Origin: Pisolithus tinctorius
Taxonomy: Eukaryota > Basidiomycota > Agaricomycetes > Boletales > Pisolithaceae
Length of the DNA stretch: 64,000 nt
Direction: 5' to 3'
Assembly: GCA_024663395.1 (NCBI GenBank)
Contig: JANFAH010000018.1
Location: 992,001-1,056,000 of the forward strand
Below the pieces are notes generated by a model, which made no database searches, was not told where the DNA came from, and saw only the letters and a program-made list of their open reading frames with translations. Shown in pieces: positions 11,275 to 23,283 of this stretch; the stretch's first letter is position 1; each line of letters opens with the position of its first letter. Position numbers and translations under genes: made by a program.

Positions 11275-14031
11275 CTAAAAACCCTGCTCGGGTGGATTCA
11301 TGTGGCGACGCATTTGTTTTTGCGTGAAGAAGTCTTCTTCATCTTCGGAATTTACGAAATGTGGAAGGGGTTGCAGCCTGTTGCGAGGTCGTGTCAGAAT
11401 TAAGACTTGTTTACTGGAATTAGGGTCGTGGATTTCTAGAGACTGTTCTCCGTCAGGGAAATTGCGAAGGACGCTGGAGAGTAGGCAGAAGAAGGGTCGA
11501 CCAAGAAGTAAGTCGAAAGGCACGCGATCAACGACCTGGATTTGTAGATGAGCCTCGACATTTCCTATGCGCAAAGTGGCATTCTCTATGACCCCAAGGG
11601 TGCTTTCTTTAGATTGGTTAGCGGCCTCCAGAGTCATGGTCATGTCAGTACGGAGAGGGGCCTCTAAGGCTTCCCACAACTCCCGTCGCAAGGCCACTAC
11701 CTGGCATCCGCTGTCCAAAATACATTCGACATGGAGTTTGTCCATCAAGATCCTGTCGACAGCACGTAAGGGAGCCGTAGCGAGGCCCACGCACTTCCCT
11801 TCTGTGTCTCTGACCCAGTACTGCTCATAGGATGCCCAAGCAGCCGAGGGAGTCGCGTCTGATGCGGTTTCTAAACTCCCAATAGTTATCTTCTTCATCG
11901 CAGCTAGTTCTCTGATCTGCTTGCGGATCTCTGGGCTGACAGCTAATAGATCTTTGGTAGAGATTTCCATTTTTGTGTCTAAGACTTGGTTTACGATCCG
12001 CTTGGTCGCTGCGGCCTCATCAAAGCTGCTTTGGTAACGGAATTGGGGTGCGGAATTTGTCGATGGCTTAAGTTTCCGGGGATCTGTAAGATTAGGAGCA
12101 ACCGGAGTTTTTCCGGCTGTTGGGGCTTCCGAAGACGAGGCAGTGTTAGCTGGAGCGAAATTACTGACTGGGATAGTAGGCACTGGCACATTGGCTGACG
12201 CTGGGACTGCTAGTGCCGGCCTTTGACGACGAACCGGGACTTCCACGCCGTCGAAGTGAGCTGTCTTCTTTTTCTTGATAGCGTTCTTCAACTCTTCTAC
12301 CTGCGCATAAGCCCTTGCCAAGGCACGTTGGTCTTCTTCATCAGCATCCTCCTCTAGGTTTTCGTCGACTAGATAGGAAGAGGGGTGTAGGTCGACTTGG
12401 TATTCCGAAACATCTTCGTTGCTGAAGAACATTGTGCTGACAAGATGGGGAGGAGTTTCATGCCTGCGGGATGAGGTTGACTGCTGGCTGGGTTGCTGAA
12501 CTGAGACGAGGTTTGCCGAGGCAATGATCGAGTCGCGCATGGCGAGGAAGTTATCGATCTTTTCCTTGAAATTACGACCTGCAGCTGTCCTAGGAATATC
12601 AGAGCCGTCTGGCATGAAAACCCTCCCTCCAATCAGGGAGCATTTCCCGGCTTGTACGTATTCGTGACACAGCGCACATTCTGCAGTTCTGTGCCCATCT
12701 GTTCCTCCGCAGAAGAAACACCGTGGATTGAAGGAACGACGGAATTGTCCTTCTTGACCTTGTTGGGGGGGCGGGGTAGGAACAGGTTGCTGAGCAACAT
12801 GAGCATACTCTCGCTTCAGGATAGTAGGAATGGCCGGCGAGGAAGATGGAGCGGAATTCTGGGGAAACAGTGCCGACGAGTCTGGTTGAGGGAGGTTCTG
12901 TTTGGCCCCACTGAGGAGGTAGTTGGCATGTTTATAGACTATATCGAACTCCCATGGTTCGTCAATGTCATGATCTAAGTCAGAGAGTTGCAATCACATG
13001 AGCAAGGAATTCCAAAATCTCGGGGGAAACCCCTCAAGGAATTTCTTGTTGATGTAGTCCTCAGGGAGTTTCTTCTTCTTCTGGATGAGGCTGAGGATGC
13101 GTCGGAATTCCCAGACGTATTTCCCGAGATCTTCCAGTGATCCCATCGGTTTCTGAACTTGATGGTAGAGTAAGGTTTCAAGGTTGGCTTTAGTATAGCG
13201 ACGATCTTTCACCGAGGCACCTGGATAGTAGTTCAGGAGTTCTTTGGAAAACGCATCCCAGTCATTGAAGCCGTTGGTTGCGGCATCTAAGGTTGACCAA
13301 AACTCCGCCTCGTTGTGGTCAGCATAACGAATGACCCAGTGGATCTTATCTTTCCCGGTGTCAAGGCCAGCTTCGACGCAGAGTTGTTCGACATCTTCAA
13401 GGTAGCGAGTGATGTCTTCGGTACGACCGGAAAACTTCGGGGCTTTGTTAGAACCCCTGAGTGGCATGTCTCTTGCTCCAGACATTATGCGAGGTGGTAC
13501 GGGGATCTGGATCGGAATTTGGGGAAGGATAGGAGCGGAATTCAAGAGAGTCGAGGCAAGAGAATTCTGTACGGGTATTTGAGTAGAAAGGGAGGTAGCG
13601 GAATTTGCGATTAGTGAATGGGAAGGAAGTAGGAGCTGTTCAGCGGCTAGTTCTGAGTCACTGGATGGCGAGGACGACGAAGAAGTTAGTTCTGAGAGAG
13701 GCGAAAGTTCTTGACATTCAGTGGGAGGATCGAAGGGCTTGTCGAAGTCGAAGCCTCCTGGAAACGCTGGGCAAAACGCTGGGGACTCTGGGCTCCGAAA
13801 GATCTCGTCTAAACCGAGATCTGAGTCTGACGAGTGCGGCTCTGAAATATCTCTAGGATCAGCTACCGGAATTAAGATTTCTGCTGAGGAAATAGATAGT
13901 CTGCGGAAGGGCTCTAGGAGCTCTTCGAGTTCGGTTCTTTGATGAGTGGGTTGTAAGGATCTCCTTTCCAGATCTACAGACCCCTCGTGGTGGGCTCCAA
14001 AATGTTGTGGGACACAACTTCTGGGAAGCAT
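11275..14031 (-). pseudogene. Gag-protease ORF of element 1, one in-frame TGA
   Basis: One long frame of about 918 codons, interrupted only by TGA at 12996-12994. Upstream: a disordered Ser/Pro-rich N terminus, then the gag core (APKFSGRTEDITRYLEDVEQ...PPRFWN). Downstream: a zinc knuckle C-x2-C-x5-H-x4-C (one residue longer than the usual CX2CX4HX4C) about 92 codons after the stop; a Lys-rich stretch; then a retropepsin-like protease with ILDSGCQVVALR (active-site DSG) and LLLGRPFF. The first ATG (14031-14029) lies inside the LTR and the frame crosses the primer-binding site, so the true start may be the later ATG of MSGARDMPLRG. An Arg CGA to TGA change is the simplest cause of the stop. Confidence 0.88.
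13982..13999 (-). promoter_or_regulatory. tRNA primer-binding site of element 1
   Basis: On the minus strand, 6 nt inside the 5' LTR: TGGAGCCCACCACGAGGG. It begins TGG, complementary to a tRNA CCA end, and matches the sites at 29087-29104 and 52587-52604 at 16 of 18 positions. The implied tRNA has U73, which would fit tRNA-Cys; that assignment is inference. Confidence 0.8.
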
Positions 14032-15012
14032 GCGACTAGAGGAAGGGTGAAGGGAGAATTCCCTAGGATCGTCCCAAGGGGTACTGTGTGGAAGGAGAGG
14101 TTGAGAATGGGCTTAGAAGCAGTGGGGAAATTCAAGCGAGAGTCGCAGAATTTAATTCCGGGCAGATGTAGATGCGTGAGGAACAGCAAGATGGGTATAT
14201 GAAATTCCGAGGGGTCGCTATGCATCAAGAGGAGCGAATTCGAAGCAAAAGGGACACAGGATTAGGTGTGCAGGGCTGGAGGACACAGGAGACATGAAGA
14301 CCTCTGGGGACACTGAAGATGCAGCAGACTCTATATACACACTTTAGACTCTTGAAACTCTCGAACTCGCAGAACACACACAGATAGCGACTCAAAAGGT
14401 GGGTGCCATATTTCCGATGCTATGGCGGAATTATATAGTACAGGGAAAGTAGGTACGAGTCGGAGTAAGGTGGGGCGGAAAAACTAAAAGACCAGAAAAT
14501 AAAGGGAAGGACGTCAGACGTCAGTGAAATACAGATGCACGTGAAATAGTCCGGTGGGTAGTAGACAGGAGTAAGAATGGGACAACGGTAAGGGGTATCT
14601 TCCAACAGAACGAGAGTATGCATACAAGTGGGAGGTGGAGCTGAGTGGCACAGGAGGGCAGAGTGTAGCGTACTGGCACGAAGTCCAGCTTGTGGAATTT
14701 AGGGCGACAGGGGAAACCGGGGTTTTTTAGAGGTAAGTGGCATGGATGACTGGTGATGTGGCTGAGCGATGGCACGGCTACTGAATTCCGGATGACTCTG
14801 CGTGAATGCAGCATTTCCGGATCAGCGTTTTGATGACTGAGTGACATGCTGAAGGTCGGTAGAGACTCCGAAGGGGACAGGGGTTGGGAGGAAACGCGAG
14901 GACATGAGCGGGAAAAAATTCCAAAAAATTCCGAAATGGGTTTGTCATAGAGGCCTGCGGAATTTAGTGACAGATTCCTGTTCCAGCCTCAGGGAGTATA
15001 CGGCTCCCTACA
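14006..15012 (-). repeat. 5' LTR of element 1
   Basis: Partner of 4598-5601. Starts TGTGGGACAC and ends TCCCTACA, then TCGG. In sense (minus) orientation its 5' tip reads TGTAGGGAGCC...CTCCCT, a short hairpin. Confidence 0.93.
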
Positions 15013-15165
15013 TCGGCATCTGTACGCCCTTGCGAGAGATAGGAATGCCTTTCAATAGATGGCGCATGCTCTGCACAGCAGGGGTGGCAGCTCCGAGGTC
15101 GTGTTTAGGCTTAGAGAAGAATTGTGTGAACGAGCCCAATTGGGGGGTCTGGGGGGATGGTCGGC

Positions 15166-16598
15166 TCAGAGCTGGAAGAGGAAGATCAGTTGCACGTCCT
15201 CGTCTCTTTCTTGTCTTGACACTGCTAAATCAGCCTCGACTCTGTTTTCTGCATCGATATCTGGGATTGCGGGGAGCTCAACGTCCATCAGGCCACTATC
15301 ATCACTTTGTATACCACTATTCTCCATATCACTATCGTCATCCCCAGCATCGCTCTTCCCATCTTCATCCTCTATACCACCCACTCTCTCAGTATAACTC
15401 TCCTGGTTGTCTTCCAGATCCACCTTTGTCCCATCCATAGACTCATTATTTTCCCCATCCTGTACCAACCACTTTTGCTCCGTCTCCTCTTCAACTCCTC
15501 CACGGTCTGCTTCATCCTATCCAACAAAGAACGTATATTTTCCTGGTCGTCACTTTCGCTGCATCCCTCCTCCCTCTCCTCAATAGACACACCAACTTTG
15601 GCTGGAGAACCAAATCGCATTGCCATCTTCACAGGTGGCAAACTTCGACTCCACCTTTTCCCTACCACATCCGTTTTCGTTGCATTCATATTCAGCGTTG
15701 TGGAAAAAAGTCCTGGCAATGATGCGTGAGGATGGACATTTGAATGTCGTGGCCCCATACCCGGAACGTATCCTCCAAAATAAGGATCTGGTGTCCTCAG
15801 CGCAGAATGACCTCTTTCCTTTAAGGCCTGGAATATTGTCAACGTCAAATTTATCCTTAAACGAAGTAGAAGAAATGTTTACCCATTTTTCCTCCTTGCT
15901 GAGCTTCCTTTGCTGAGGACTCAGCACCCCCCACTCCCGCTTTCTCCTCCTGCTTCACCTTTCGTGGTGGCACATGTGACACGTCTGTATCTAGATCCAT
16001 CTCTTCCTCTTTCTCATTCGGCACCGGCACGACAATATTTGTGACTTTCCATTTGGGCTCGACACGGACTCTTTGTGGTCCACCTAGTCCAGCAGAGGAA
16101 GAAGAGGAATGTCTCCCAAGTGATTTTCTCCCTGCACCTCTGCCCAGGCCTGTAGTCAGACCGACACATGGGATCTGTAGCATCATCAACGTTCCCGGGG
16201 CTCGGTGTGCAGGGGAAGCGTCAGTTAAATCGGATTGTTGAAGGTCTTCGGTGGACGGAGGGGGCGCCTCCTGATCGACATCTCCCATCTCTGCCTACAA
16301 GCCTTCAGTATATTCCCTCCAAAGGCTTACCACAAAGGTCAGACAACTTGCCTTCTCATCCCCAAACTTCTCCATCCTCAAACACAGTAGAGGACGAGCG
16401 GAATGGCCATCCGAGGCCTTTTACCAAGCCCAAACTCTTGTGCCATCCAGACGGTTGATCCATTTCCCCTGCCTCCTCATCCCTGTCTTCTTCCTCATCT
16501 TTCTCATCAATCTCTTGAACATCCTCAAGGTCATCCACAATAACCTCTTCGTTGAGCAGAGCGAACGAGAATGGCACAGTGGAGTGATGGACAGGCAT
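15166..16598 (-). pseudogene. Acidic, partly coiled-coil ORF remnants, unrecognised
   Basis: Several minus-strand frames follow one another: 16598-16356 (acidic, EEDRDEEAGEMDQ), 16288-15857 (Ser-rich, MDLDTDVSHVPPRKVKQEEK), 15848-15372 (basic coiled-coil RMKQTVEELKRRR) and 15468-15166 (very acidic, GDDDSDMENSG). The composition resembles the acidic linkers of the knuckle proteins at 0.4-1.7 and 5.9-7.4 kb, but no cysteine cluster is convincing. Element 1 is inserted just downstream (TCGG at 15013-15016), so the gene or relic may once have run on into 4597-4330. No function proposed. Confidence 0.35.
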
Positions 16599-16602
16599 GT
16601 TT

Positions 16603-19600
16603 GCGATGGGGAGTTAGGTACATGTTCGGTTTGGACACTTGAACGTTGACAGGATGGCCGAATGCACCGAGGAGGTGTGGTGTGGCGGGGGACCTTCATG
16701 AGGAGGTGCAGAAGATACTACGGGGAGCCTTAAAGGAACCGCAGCCCAACGGTTGTCTTTGGGACTCGAGAAGTGCTTGCGTAGCAGACACCAGCAAATC
16801 GTTTGTCATGGTACTTCAAAAGAGTGATCACCAACAGTACTTCCTAGCAATCTTAGCACGGGAGCAGCTGTGCAGTGAGTAGCGCTAGCAGTCGTGATCG
16901 TTCAACTTATGGATAACATATATGATGACACAGAGCTATAATGAGGACGACGATGACGTTGAGGTCAGAATGGGAGAGCCTTCGGGGGAGCACTCCGAAG
17001 ACCCCCCGGAAGGGATTTTATCAGATTCATGATACCATACGAGAATTACCTACATAACAGGATCGAAGGTCTTGTAACCAACAAAAGATGTATGTATAGT
17101 ACAAGTGGTATGAGAAGAAGGTATTGAGACTGTCGTCGTCCATGGCACATGAATATGAGCATTTCTCCAACGCAGCCCCAGGTGTTAGATAAGTAGGTAG
17201 CCATTATGAGTGCTCAACTAACGAGAACAGCATGAAGGGAAAAGTGATCGAGATAGAGGATGAAAGGCAGACCAGCACTGTTCAGCTCAAACCCCCATAT
17301 GCATGTCACAGGATTTCTAAGACCTTCGCCTGAATGTTCTTGGAGGAGATGTTCTGAGTCCCAGGGTGACAATCTCGTTCCCTGCAGCAACCCTCTTGTA
17401 CATTCCATTTGACTGCTGTACGAGAAGCAACGCATTGAACGGCTGGCCGAGGCGCACAATCATCTCCAGTGCACGAGTGTAGTTGTCCAACAGGGCCACA
17501 GGCACAGTGGGTAATGACGCAACTTCATCCGAATCATAGTTGGTATCAGACTCCGAATCATCACCCCAGGTAACTCCACTAATCGGACCTCGAATATGAT
17601 AAATCCACGGATTCACAAAGACAAATTTCTTTGCCTCATGTAGTGGAAGATCATCTGCAGTTGTGAACTCTACATTTCCAAGTCCCAATACCCTGGCACG
17701 ATAAAGCTCCTCATTCTCATTATATGGATTCTTGAAACTTTTCATGGAGAAGACGATGCATGGAAGGTGTAGACGTCAGGTTGCAAAGTGGGTGGGGGAA
17801 AGACGATTGATCCTATTGTATATAATCTGCGGCTCTTGCCAGGTCAACTTGTCATGTAATTCATCGATGCACTTTTCCATTTCTTTCCCTTCGAGTGGTG
17901 GAGGGTTGTGAGGAATTTGGCTATAAATGGAAATGGAAGCCAGGAGACAACTGTTGTATGACGACGACTTCCCTGACCACGCAAGCACCACAACTTCGCC
18001 AGTGCAAGCCACAATCTCCTCCAGGAGATGTCCGATAGCGTCGGATCCTTCACCGTAGTGAGGCCTGATATCGGATTTGAATATGCCAATGAGAGAATAT
18101 GTGGCATCCTCCTCGACTGTTGCACTACATGTCGAAGCGAGGCGAAGTTTCTCGTGCACCCCAAGATCGTCTGGAGAGAATGTGATGATCGTTCCGCGGA
18201 GAATCTTGATAGCATCTGCTAGCTCCTGCATGATCTCCGGAGATTCCTTGTGGTTCGGGACAATATTGCCGAGGTATGGTTTCCATTTGCAGTCATAGAA
18301 AAAGATGACCTTTGGTGAGAGAAGCTCTTGTAAAGTCCATGCGCAGGTCATCCATAAACTACTGGTAAGGTCCCCAGGCCTGGACAGGTGGGTCACGCCA
18401 GCAAGGAATATGAGTGTGGCTGCCAAATTCGCATACCATTTGTACATGGAAGTAAGAGATTGATTAAGGACGGAACTTGTGGACTTGTCGATACAACAGG
18501 TATCTGACCATGCCCAATTGTAACCAAGTCTGCATGTCTCCTCGCAGAAATTGCGCAATTTGTTATTCAAGGGCTCGTTCGAAAGGTTCCACACGGATTT
18601 GACTGCGTTGACATCCTCGAATGATGGCTTGTTCCCTTGCCATGCATGCGAGAACATTACATATCCAAAAAAGCTTGTAATAACTCGTAGGATCCATTCA
18701 TTGTCTATTTCTGTCGTCATGGATGAAACAAGCTCTTTGAACGATGGATCAGCCTTGAAGATATGCATCCACTCAGCACCATCACAGAGGCAACCAGAGG
18801 TGATGTGAATGATGACCAGAGGACAGTTTTTGAGGATCTCACGAACAATACGATCGATAACCCCAATCAACTCAGATGGAGAAACGTAGTTCTTGCGCAG
18901 TTCTGTGCAGCTGTCACTTGTGGGAATGAAATTCATACAGGAGATACATATGCCTGATTGCAGAGTCATTGGATTGTTCAATTGCCTGCAGCATAGACTT
19001 GAAAGCATAGATTGCTTCGTTGTACTGTTTTGCTCCATGAAGAACCAGGTACTTTGTCTCGTAGCCCCAAGGGTTGGAGGGGTCTACTTTCACTGCCTAC
19101 ATGGCAATGGTAGGGAACCGGCTTAGACAAGACTACTATGCATACCATATTTGCATCCTGCAGTGCATCCTCCCACATTCCATTCACCACTCAAGTTCTG
19201 CTCCATTTGATAAATAGAGTTGTAGGACTCAGAGGATTGAGGGACGATGCAGCGAATCCCAAGGGTTCATCACCAACATGCTCTCGTGCCGTAACACATT
19301 TTTTGGTGAATTCTGCTGGCAGACATTGACATGCAGTCAACCAGGCTGGAGGCTAAAATATGGACCTGCAATCCAGTCAGCAGTTGTTTTTTCTCTCAGG
19401 GTCTCTTCGTCTGATGTCCTGATGATGTTGAGCAGAATATCCATGGCTTCGGTGGTACGTTGTTCAGTAAAGAAGGTTTCACACAGATGCTGCTGAGCAA
19501 TGATATCCAATCCATTGAAATTCCACCCAAATATCTTCATGGAGGGTTAGATTAGTAGCTAGCGGTGGTAGAGTACTTACGAGTGAGATCATCGCCAGCG

Positions 19601-20873
19601 GAGGGCATTGTTTGTCCTTGGGGGCTAAGTGTTTCACATGCTCGATCAATGGTATTGTACGCTCGTAATCTCCTGCCTTCATGTACATAACTCCAAGGAC
19701 CTGCAGAGTGCGTCAGCAGTAACACTCACATGTCTGCACATGTGGACCACATGCCTGGGTGTAAAGGTAGGTGGCCTCATCATCGTTGTTATTGTTTGCT
19801 CTCGTAGCAAGGTCCTCCACATGCATTATCGCCTCTTCTTGATTTCCAGATTCGAACACAAGAATCGACTGAGCGGAACATAGATCAAGTCTGGGAACAA
19901 TCTAGACCATCTCACACACCTTCAGTAGTAAGAAAAATCTGTTATCGTGTGGTTCACAATCGTGAAAGGCAAGATCGAACATGCGCAGCGCTCCTTCTCA
20001 ATCGCCCTGGCAAAGTAGAGCGACCACCATCGCAATATGGCCGATGGGCGATGACTGAACATGGAGGGACTTAAAATGCATGCTTGAGCAAACAAGGGCA
20101 TGGGGAGGCGAGAAAACAGGCTGACCTCTTTGGCGTCCTCTATAGCAAGTGCCGAATGTTTCAAACACACTCGTATGAGAGTGTGGTTTGCTAGGACGTG
20201 GTGGCTGGGACTTGAAGCACTTGTGATCTCCTCTGACAGCCGCACCTCGATGTTGGTCAGGTCAACCTGTGTCCATGATTTGAGGGTCTCGTCACTCATT
20301 TGTACGAGTGGAAGCTGAGAAGCGTGGAGTTCCTTTAGTAATCCATTAAAGCATTATGCAGCATATTGATTGTTAGTGATGCGACGTTCATAGGTGGATG
20401 TAAGCTTACAGCAGGGTTGAAAGCAAGGACATCCCCAAGATTGTGAATTGTGATGTTCCAGCCAATTCCACATGCAAGATACTGCCCACTTGGTGAGAAA
20501 GCAATGCATTTGACCTCTGCGGTGTGTGTGATAATGGCACTGATCTTCTTGCAGGACACACAATCCCATAGTGAAACTGATGAACCTGCAGCACATGCAA
20601 TGAATCTGTCGTTAAATGCTATAGATATCCTGTGTTGGTTGTCATGGATCGACCACTCTGAAGCCAGGGACTTGGAGAGGTCCAGATGGGTGATTTTGCC
20701 TTTGTTCACGACGAACAGCTGCTGGCCATCAGATGACCAAGCCAACGGAGCGACCAGACTTGAACTGACTGAACCATTTTGACCTGAATTGAACAAGACA
20801 TCGCCATTGTGGGTGCTGTAGACACGGAAACCTTCATTATGCAAGACAGTAGCAAATCGATTACTGTCTGGGG
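16603..20873. repeat. Segmental duplication, copy A
   Basis: Aligns by eye with 27,779-28,733 plus 32,837-36,107, starting at the shared TTTGCGATGGGGAGTTAGG and ending in the WD40 exon. Both coding and non-coding stretches are conserved, including the 3' flank 16,603-17,300, so this is a DNA-level duplication. Copy A keeps the WD40 5' half that copy B lacks. Confidence 0.88.
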
Positions 20874-21279
20874 AGAACCTGACACCATTAACCAGAATGT
20901 GCCGGAGGGGAGGAAGGAGTCGGATACCGGAAGAGAAACTGAATATCTGGGCGTTTTGGTGGTCCACGGTGGCAATTTTGGTGCTGTTGCTAGAGATGTC
21001 AACCCCGAATACAGAGCTACTGTGTTCTGTGAGCTCGCACACCTTTTCATGGGTGGCTGCGTTCCAGATGGTTACATTCCCCGCGCGGTCTCCAGTCACA
21101 ATCCACCAGCCATCCTGAGCAACGACAACAGAATAGATACTCCCATTCCCGAACATGGGTGGACCCTCTTGCTGTCCGTCTTCAATCTTCCATCGACGAA
21201 TACTGCTCCCATAATATCCTCCTATGATGTGGCTTTCGCCCGCAAAAGTGACCGCGTATGTATCACTGTAAGATACCAT
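17314..21279 (-). pseudogene. WD40-TPR-HET protein gene, copy A (damaged)
   Basis: Exons on the minus strand, in order. WD40-like blades, ATG 21279 to 20335 (SIRRWKIEDG, NVTIWNAATHEKV, SVSLWDCVSCKKI). TPR-like helices over about 20,300-18,980. A HET (heterokaryon incompatibility) domain at about 18,900-17,776 (YVMFSHAWQG, NWAWSDTCCIDKSTSS, WTLQELLSP, ATVEEDATYSLIGIF). A C-terminal part ends near 17,314. HET domains act in nonself recognition and cell death in fungi; here WD40 and TPR would be sensor or scaffold parts (inference). Lesions relative to copy B: TGA at 20000-19998 where B has CGA (Arg) in the TPR, and a 4-bp deletion near 17,353 that shifts the last ~12 codons. The intron before ELRKNYVSPSE seems to use a GC donor. 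Confidence 0.75.
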
Positions 21280-21410
21280 TTCGATCCGTCTCGCATCTTA
21301 AGTGACCACCCCAGCAAAAGCTGTCAGTGGGGCTGCCTCAACCTCTCTGACTGCTGGTACGCACTCATCGCCGTCACTGGAAAGCCTGCCAAAACAGTTT
21401 CATCTGGCGT

Positions 21411-21891
21411 TTAGAGGGGAAAGGAAGGAAATATCGTAGACTTGCTCCACTTAGCACCCGCAATATGTGCACTGCGAATCAGTTCACACGACAAAGATTT
21501 TGGCAGTGCATTGAAGTCTTTGTAAGGATACCTAGTGTCAGATTGTGCCCTTCCACAACATCCAGTATTTTCGTCTGCCTTCAGTAAAGTCACGTATAGA
21601 GCAAGCGTTCCCAGAAGAAATATGTCGAAGGAAAGAAGTAACTAGTACCTTGAACCTGTGTGTATTGCGACACGCAAATATTTGTGCCTTGATGACCGTT
21701 TCCACAGCCTCATCGGCGTCATTGCACTTGATCATCAAATCATCATCCGCGGGACTATGTAAACGATATAAGTACATATGATGCCCTCCTAATATATCCC
21801 AAGGTAGAGCAGCACTGCTTACCTCTCTCTTGGCAAGGATTGCTTCCATGAGGCGAGTGATATAATACCCTTGACTGATCGCAGGTGCCAC
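21411..21891 (-). CDS. Possible upstream exons of the WD40-TPR-HET gene
   Basis: Two minus-strand frames (21891-21538 and 21593-21411) lie just upstream of the WD40 exon: an alpha-helical stretch (ITRLMEAILAKREVSSAALPWDIL...AVETVIKAQIFACR) and a short tail. They may be 5' exons of the same gene or an independent relic. No family recognised. Confidence 0.3.
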
Positions 21892-21929
21892 GTCTGCACC
21901 TCGATCACCGTTACCCTCGTCCTCCTTTC

Positions 21930-23283
21930 ATGTCGAGCAGTAGCTTTAATGCAGAGTTGACTCTCAGCCCAGCTCTGGTTGGGACAACACTAGCATCGTG
22001 TCTCTTCGGCTGCTCCGTCATACAGACATTCGGATACTATAGGTGATTCCCGTCGGACTCGACGATCATTAAGACTTTGGTAAGTGTTCGCTACTGTATG
22101 ATGTTGGTTTCTTGAGACTATGTTTAGCAGGTAGCTACCATCATGTATGTCCACGTCTTTCTACCCTCGCCTATGAGTGATAGTGGAATTGGTTTCAATT
22201 CCCCAACTAGGTTACTGACTCTTGTGCACATCGTTTGTGTCATCTACTGGACATGGATGGTGACCGTCGCTGCGTTTGGAAAACCTAACGAAGTCACGAT
22301 ATTCACCCCTTCGAGGGGAGCCAATTTGGTTATCACACCTTTCATATGCTATCTCGTGCAGGTACGAAACCCTGACGAACAATGTTCTTACACAGAACTT
22401 GGCTCATTCCACCAGCTCTTCTTTGCATTCCGTCTTTACAGATTCTCCGGGAGTTGGCTGCTGGCCATCGTATGTTCTGTCCTAGGTGGGATCAGTTTCA
22501 TCGGCACGCTCGTCGATGCAGCAAGAGCCCTCAATAGACAATCATTGGGAGGGAACATGAATGCCCAGTACTGGCTAACAATTTTGACCTTGGTCAGTGG
22601 TGCAACGTGTGATCTGATCATTACAGCGGGTCTTGTTTTCCATCTGAGGAAACAGCGCGCAAAGACAAAGATATCGAGGTATGTACGGTAGTCAGAATGA
22701 TCGCTGATTGTGGTGACTGGTCGATTTAGGACTATCGATTTACTGGATAAATTGACTGTATGGTCAATAGGTAGCTTCCTTTTTCTTAGGATCGCTGTTG
22801 TACCGCTCCTTACAAGCAGCTAGAAACTGGGCTTGTGACAAGGTAACCAAGCAACATGAGTTCCTTGGAATTCAGACTGACCCATAGAGCACAGCATAAA
22901 TGCTGTCCTTGTCACCGTTTTCGTGAGTCAGGGCTTGTTGTTGTATTAATCACAGCAGCATTGAAGTACTGATGATCTACCACAGTTTTCTTTGCAACGG
23001 ACCACCTGTATGTGTAGTACACGAAACTGTGGCAAGCTGCTTCTCACCTCACACTCTGTTTGCTAGTTATATGGTCAGCACTCTACATCGTTCTTGCAGA
23101 TGGTAGGGTGTCGACTTCAGTAACTCACCTGTTGACTACGTCTTACCCGACCTCTCCTGACAGTCTACACCAATACCTTCCTTGCCGCGTGAGCTTAGGA
23201 GAGTCCTTCACCTCCGTCCACTTGCTTACAGAAATCTCTGCGCCCATCATCAGACTGAACAGCCATACTCCTCACGTTGAACA
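21930..23283 (+). pseudogene. DUF6534-type seven-helix membrane protein, multi-exon, TGA in exon 1
   Basis: Start ATG 21930. Exons read by splice signals and frame: 21930-22079, 22131-22144 (14-nt micro-exon), 22211-22361, 22416-22678, 22730-22770, 22824-22842; then further small exons (SINAVLVTVF, FFATDHLIWSALYIVLAD, VYTNTFLAA) to a stop near 23,283. Hydrophobic segments include LVGTTLASCLFGCSVIQTF, MLLTLVHIVCVIYWTWMV and CDLIITAGLVFHL, with LFFAFRLYR and TIDLLDKLTVWSIETGLVTS typical of this agaricomycete membrane family of unknown function. TGA at 22044-22046 follows GYYR where the family usually has a basic/polar residue; Arg CGA to TGA would explain it. One exon junction near 22,915 is not clean. 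Confidence 0.62.

Larger units (their letters stand above)
4598..15012 (-). mobile_element. Ty3/gypsy LTR retrotransposon (element 1), decayed
   Basis: A complete but inactive element in minus orientation. The LTRs are 4598-5601 and 14006-15012, TG...CA, flanked by a 4-bp direct repeat TCGG (4594-4597 and 15013-15016). The primer-binding site is next to the right (5') LTR. Order on the minus strand is gag, protease, RT, RNase H, integrase with a GPY/F module, the Ty3/gypsy order. No chromodomain is seen after GPY/F. Pol is cut by several frameshifts and gag by one TGA. A spliced gene sits antisense between integrase and the 3' LTR. The whole element, LTRs included, is saturated with GGAATT/AATTCC. 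Confidence 0.93.
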
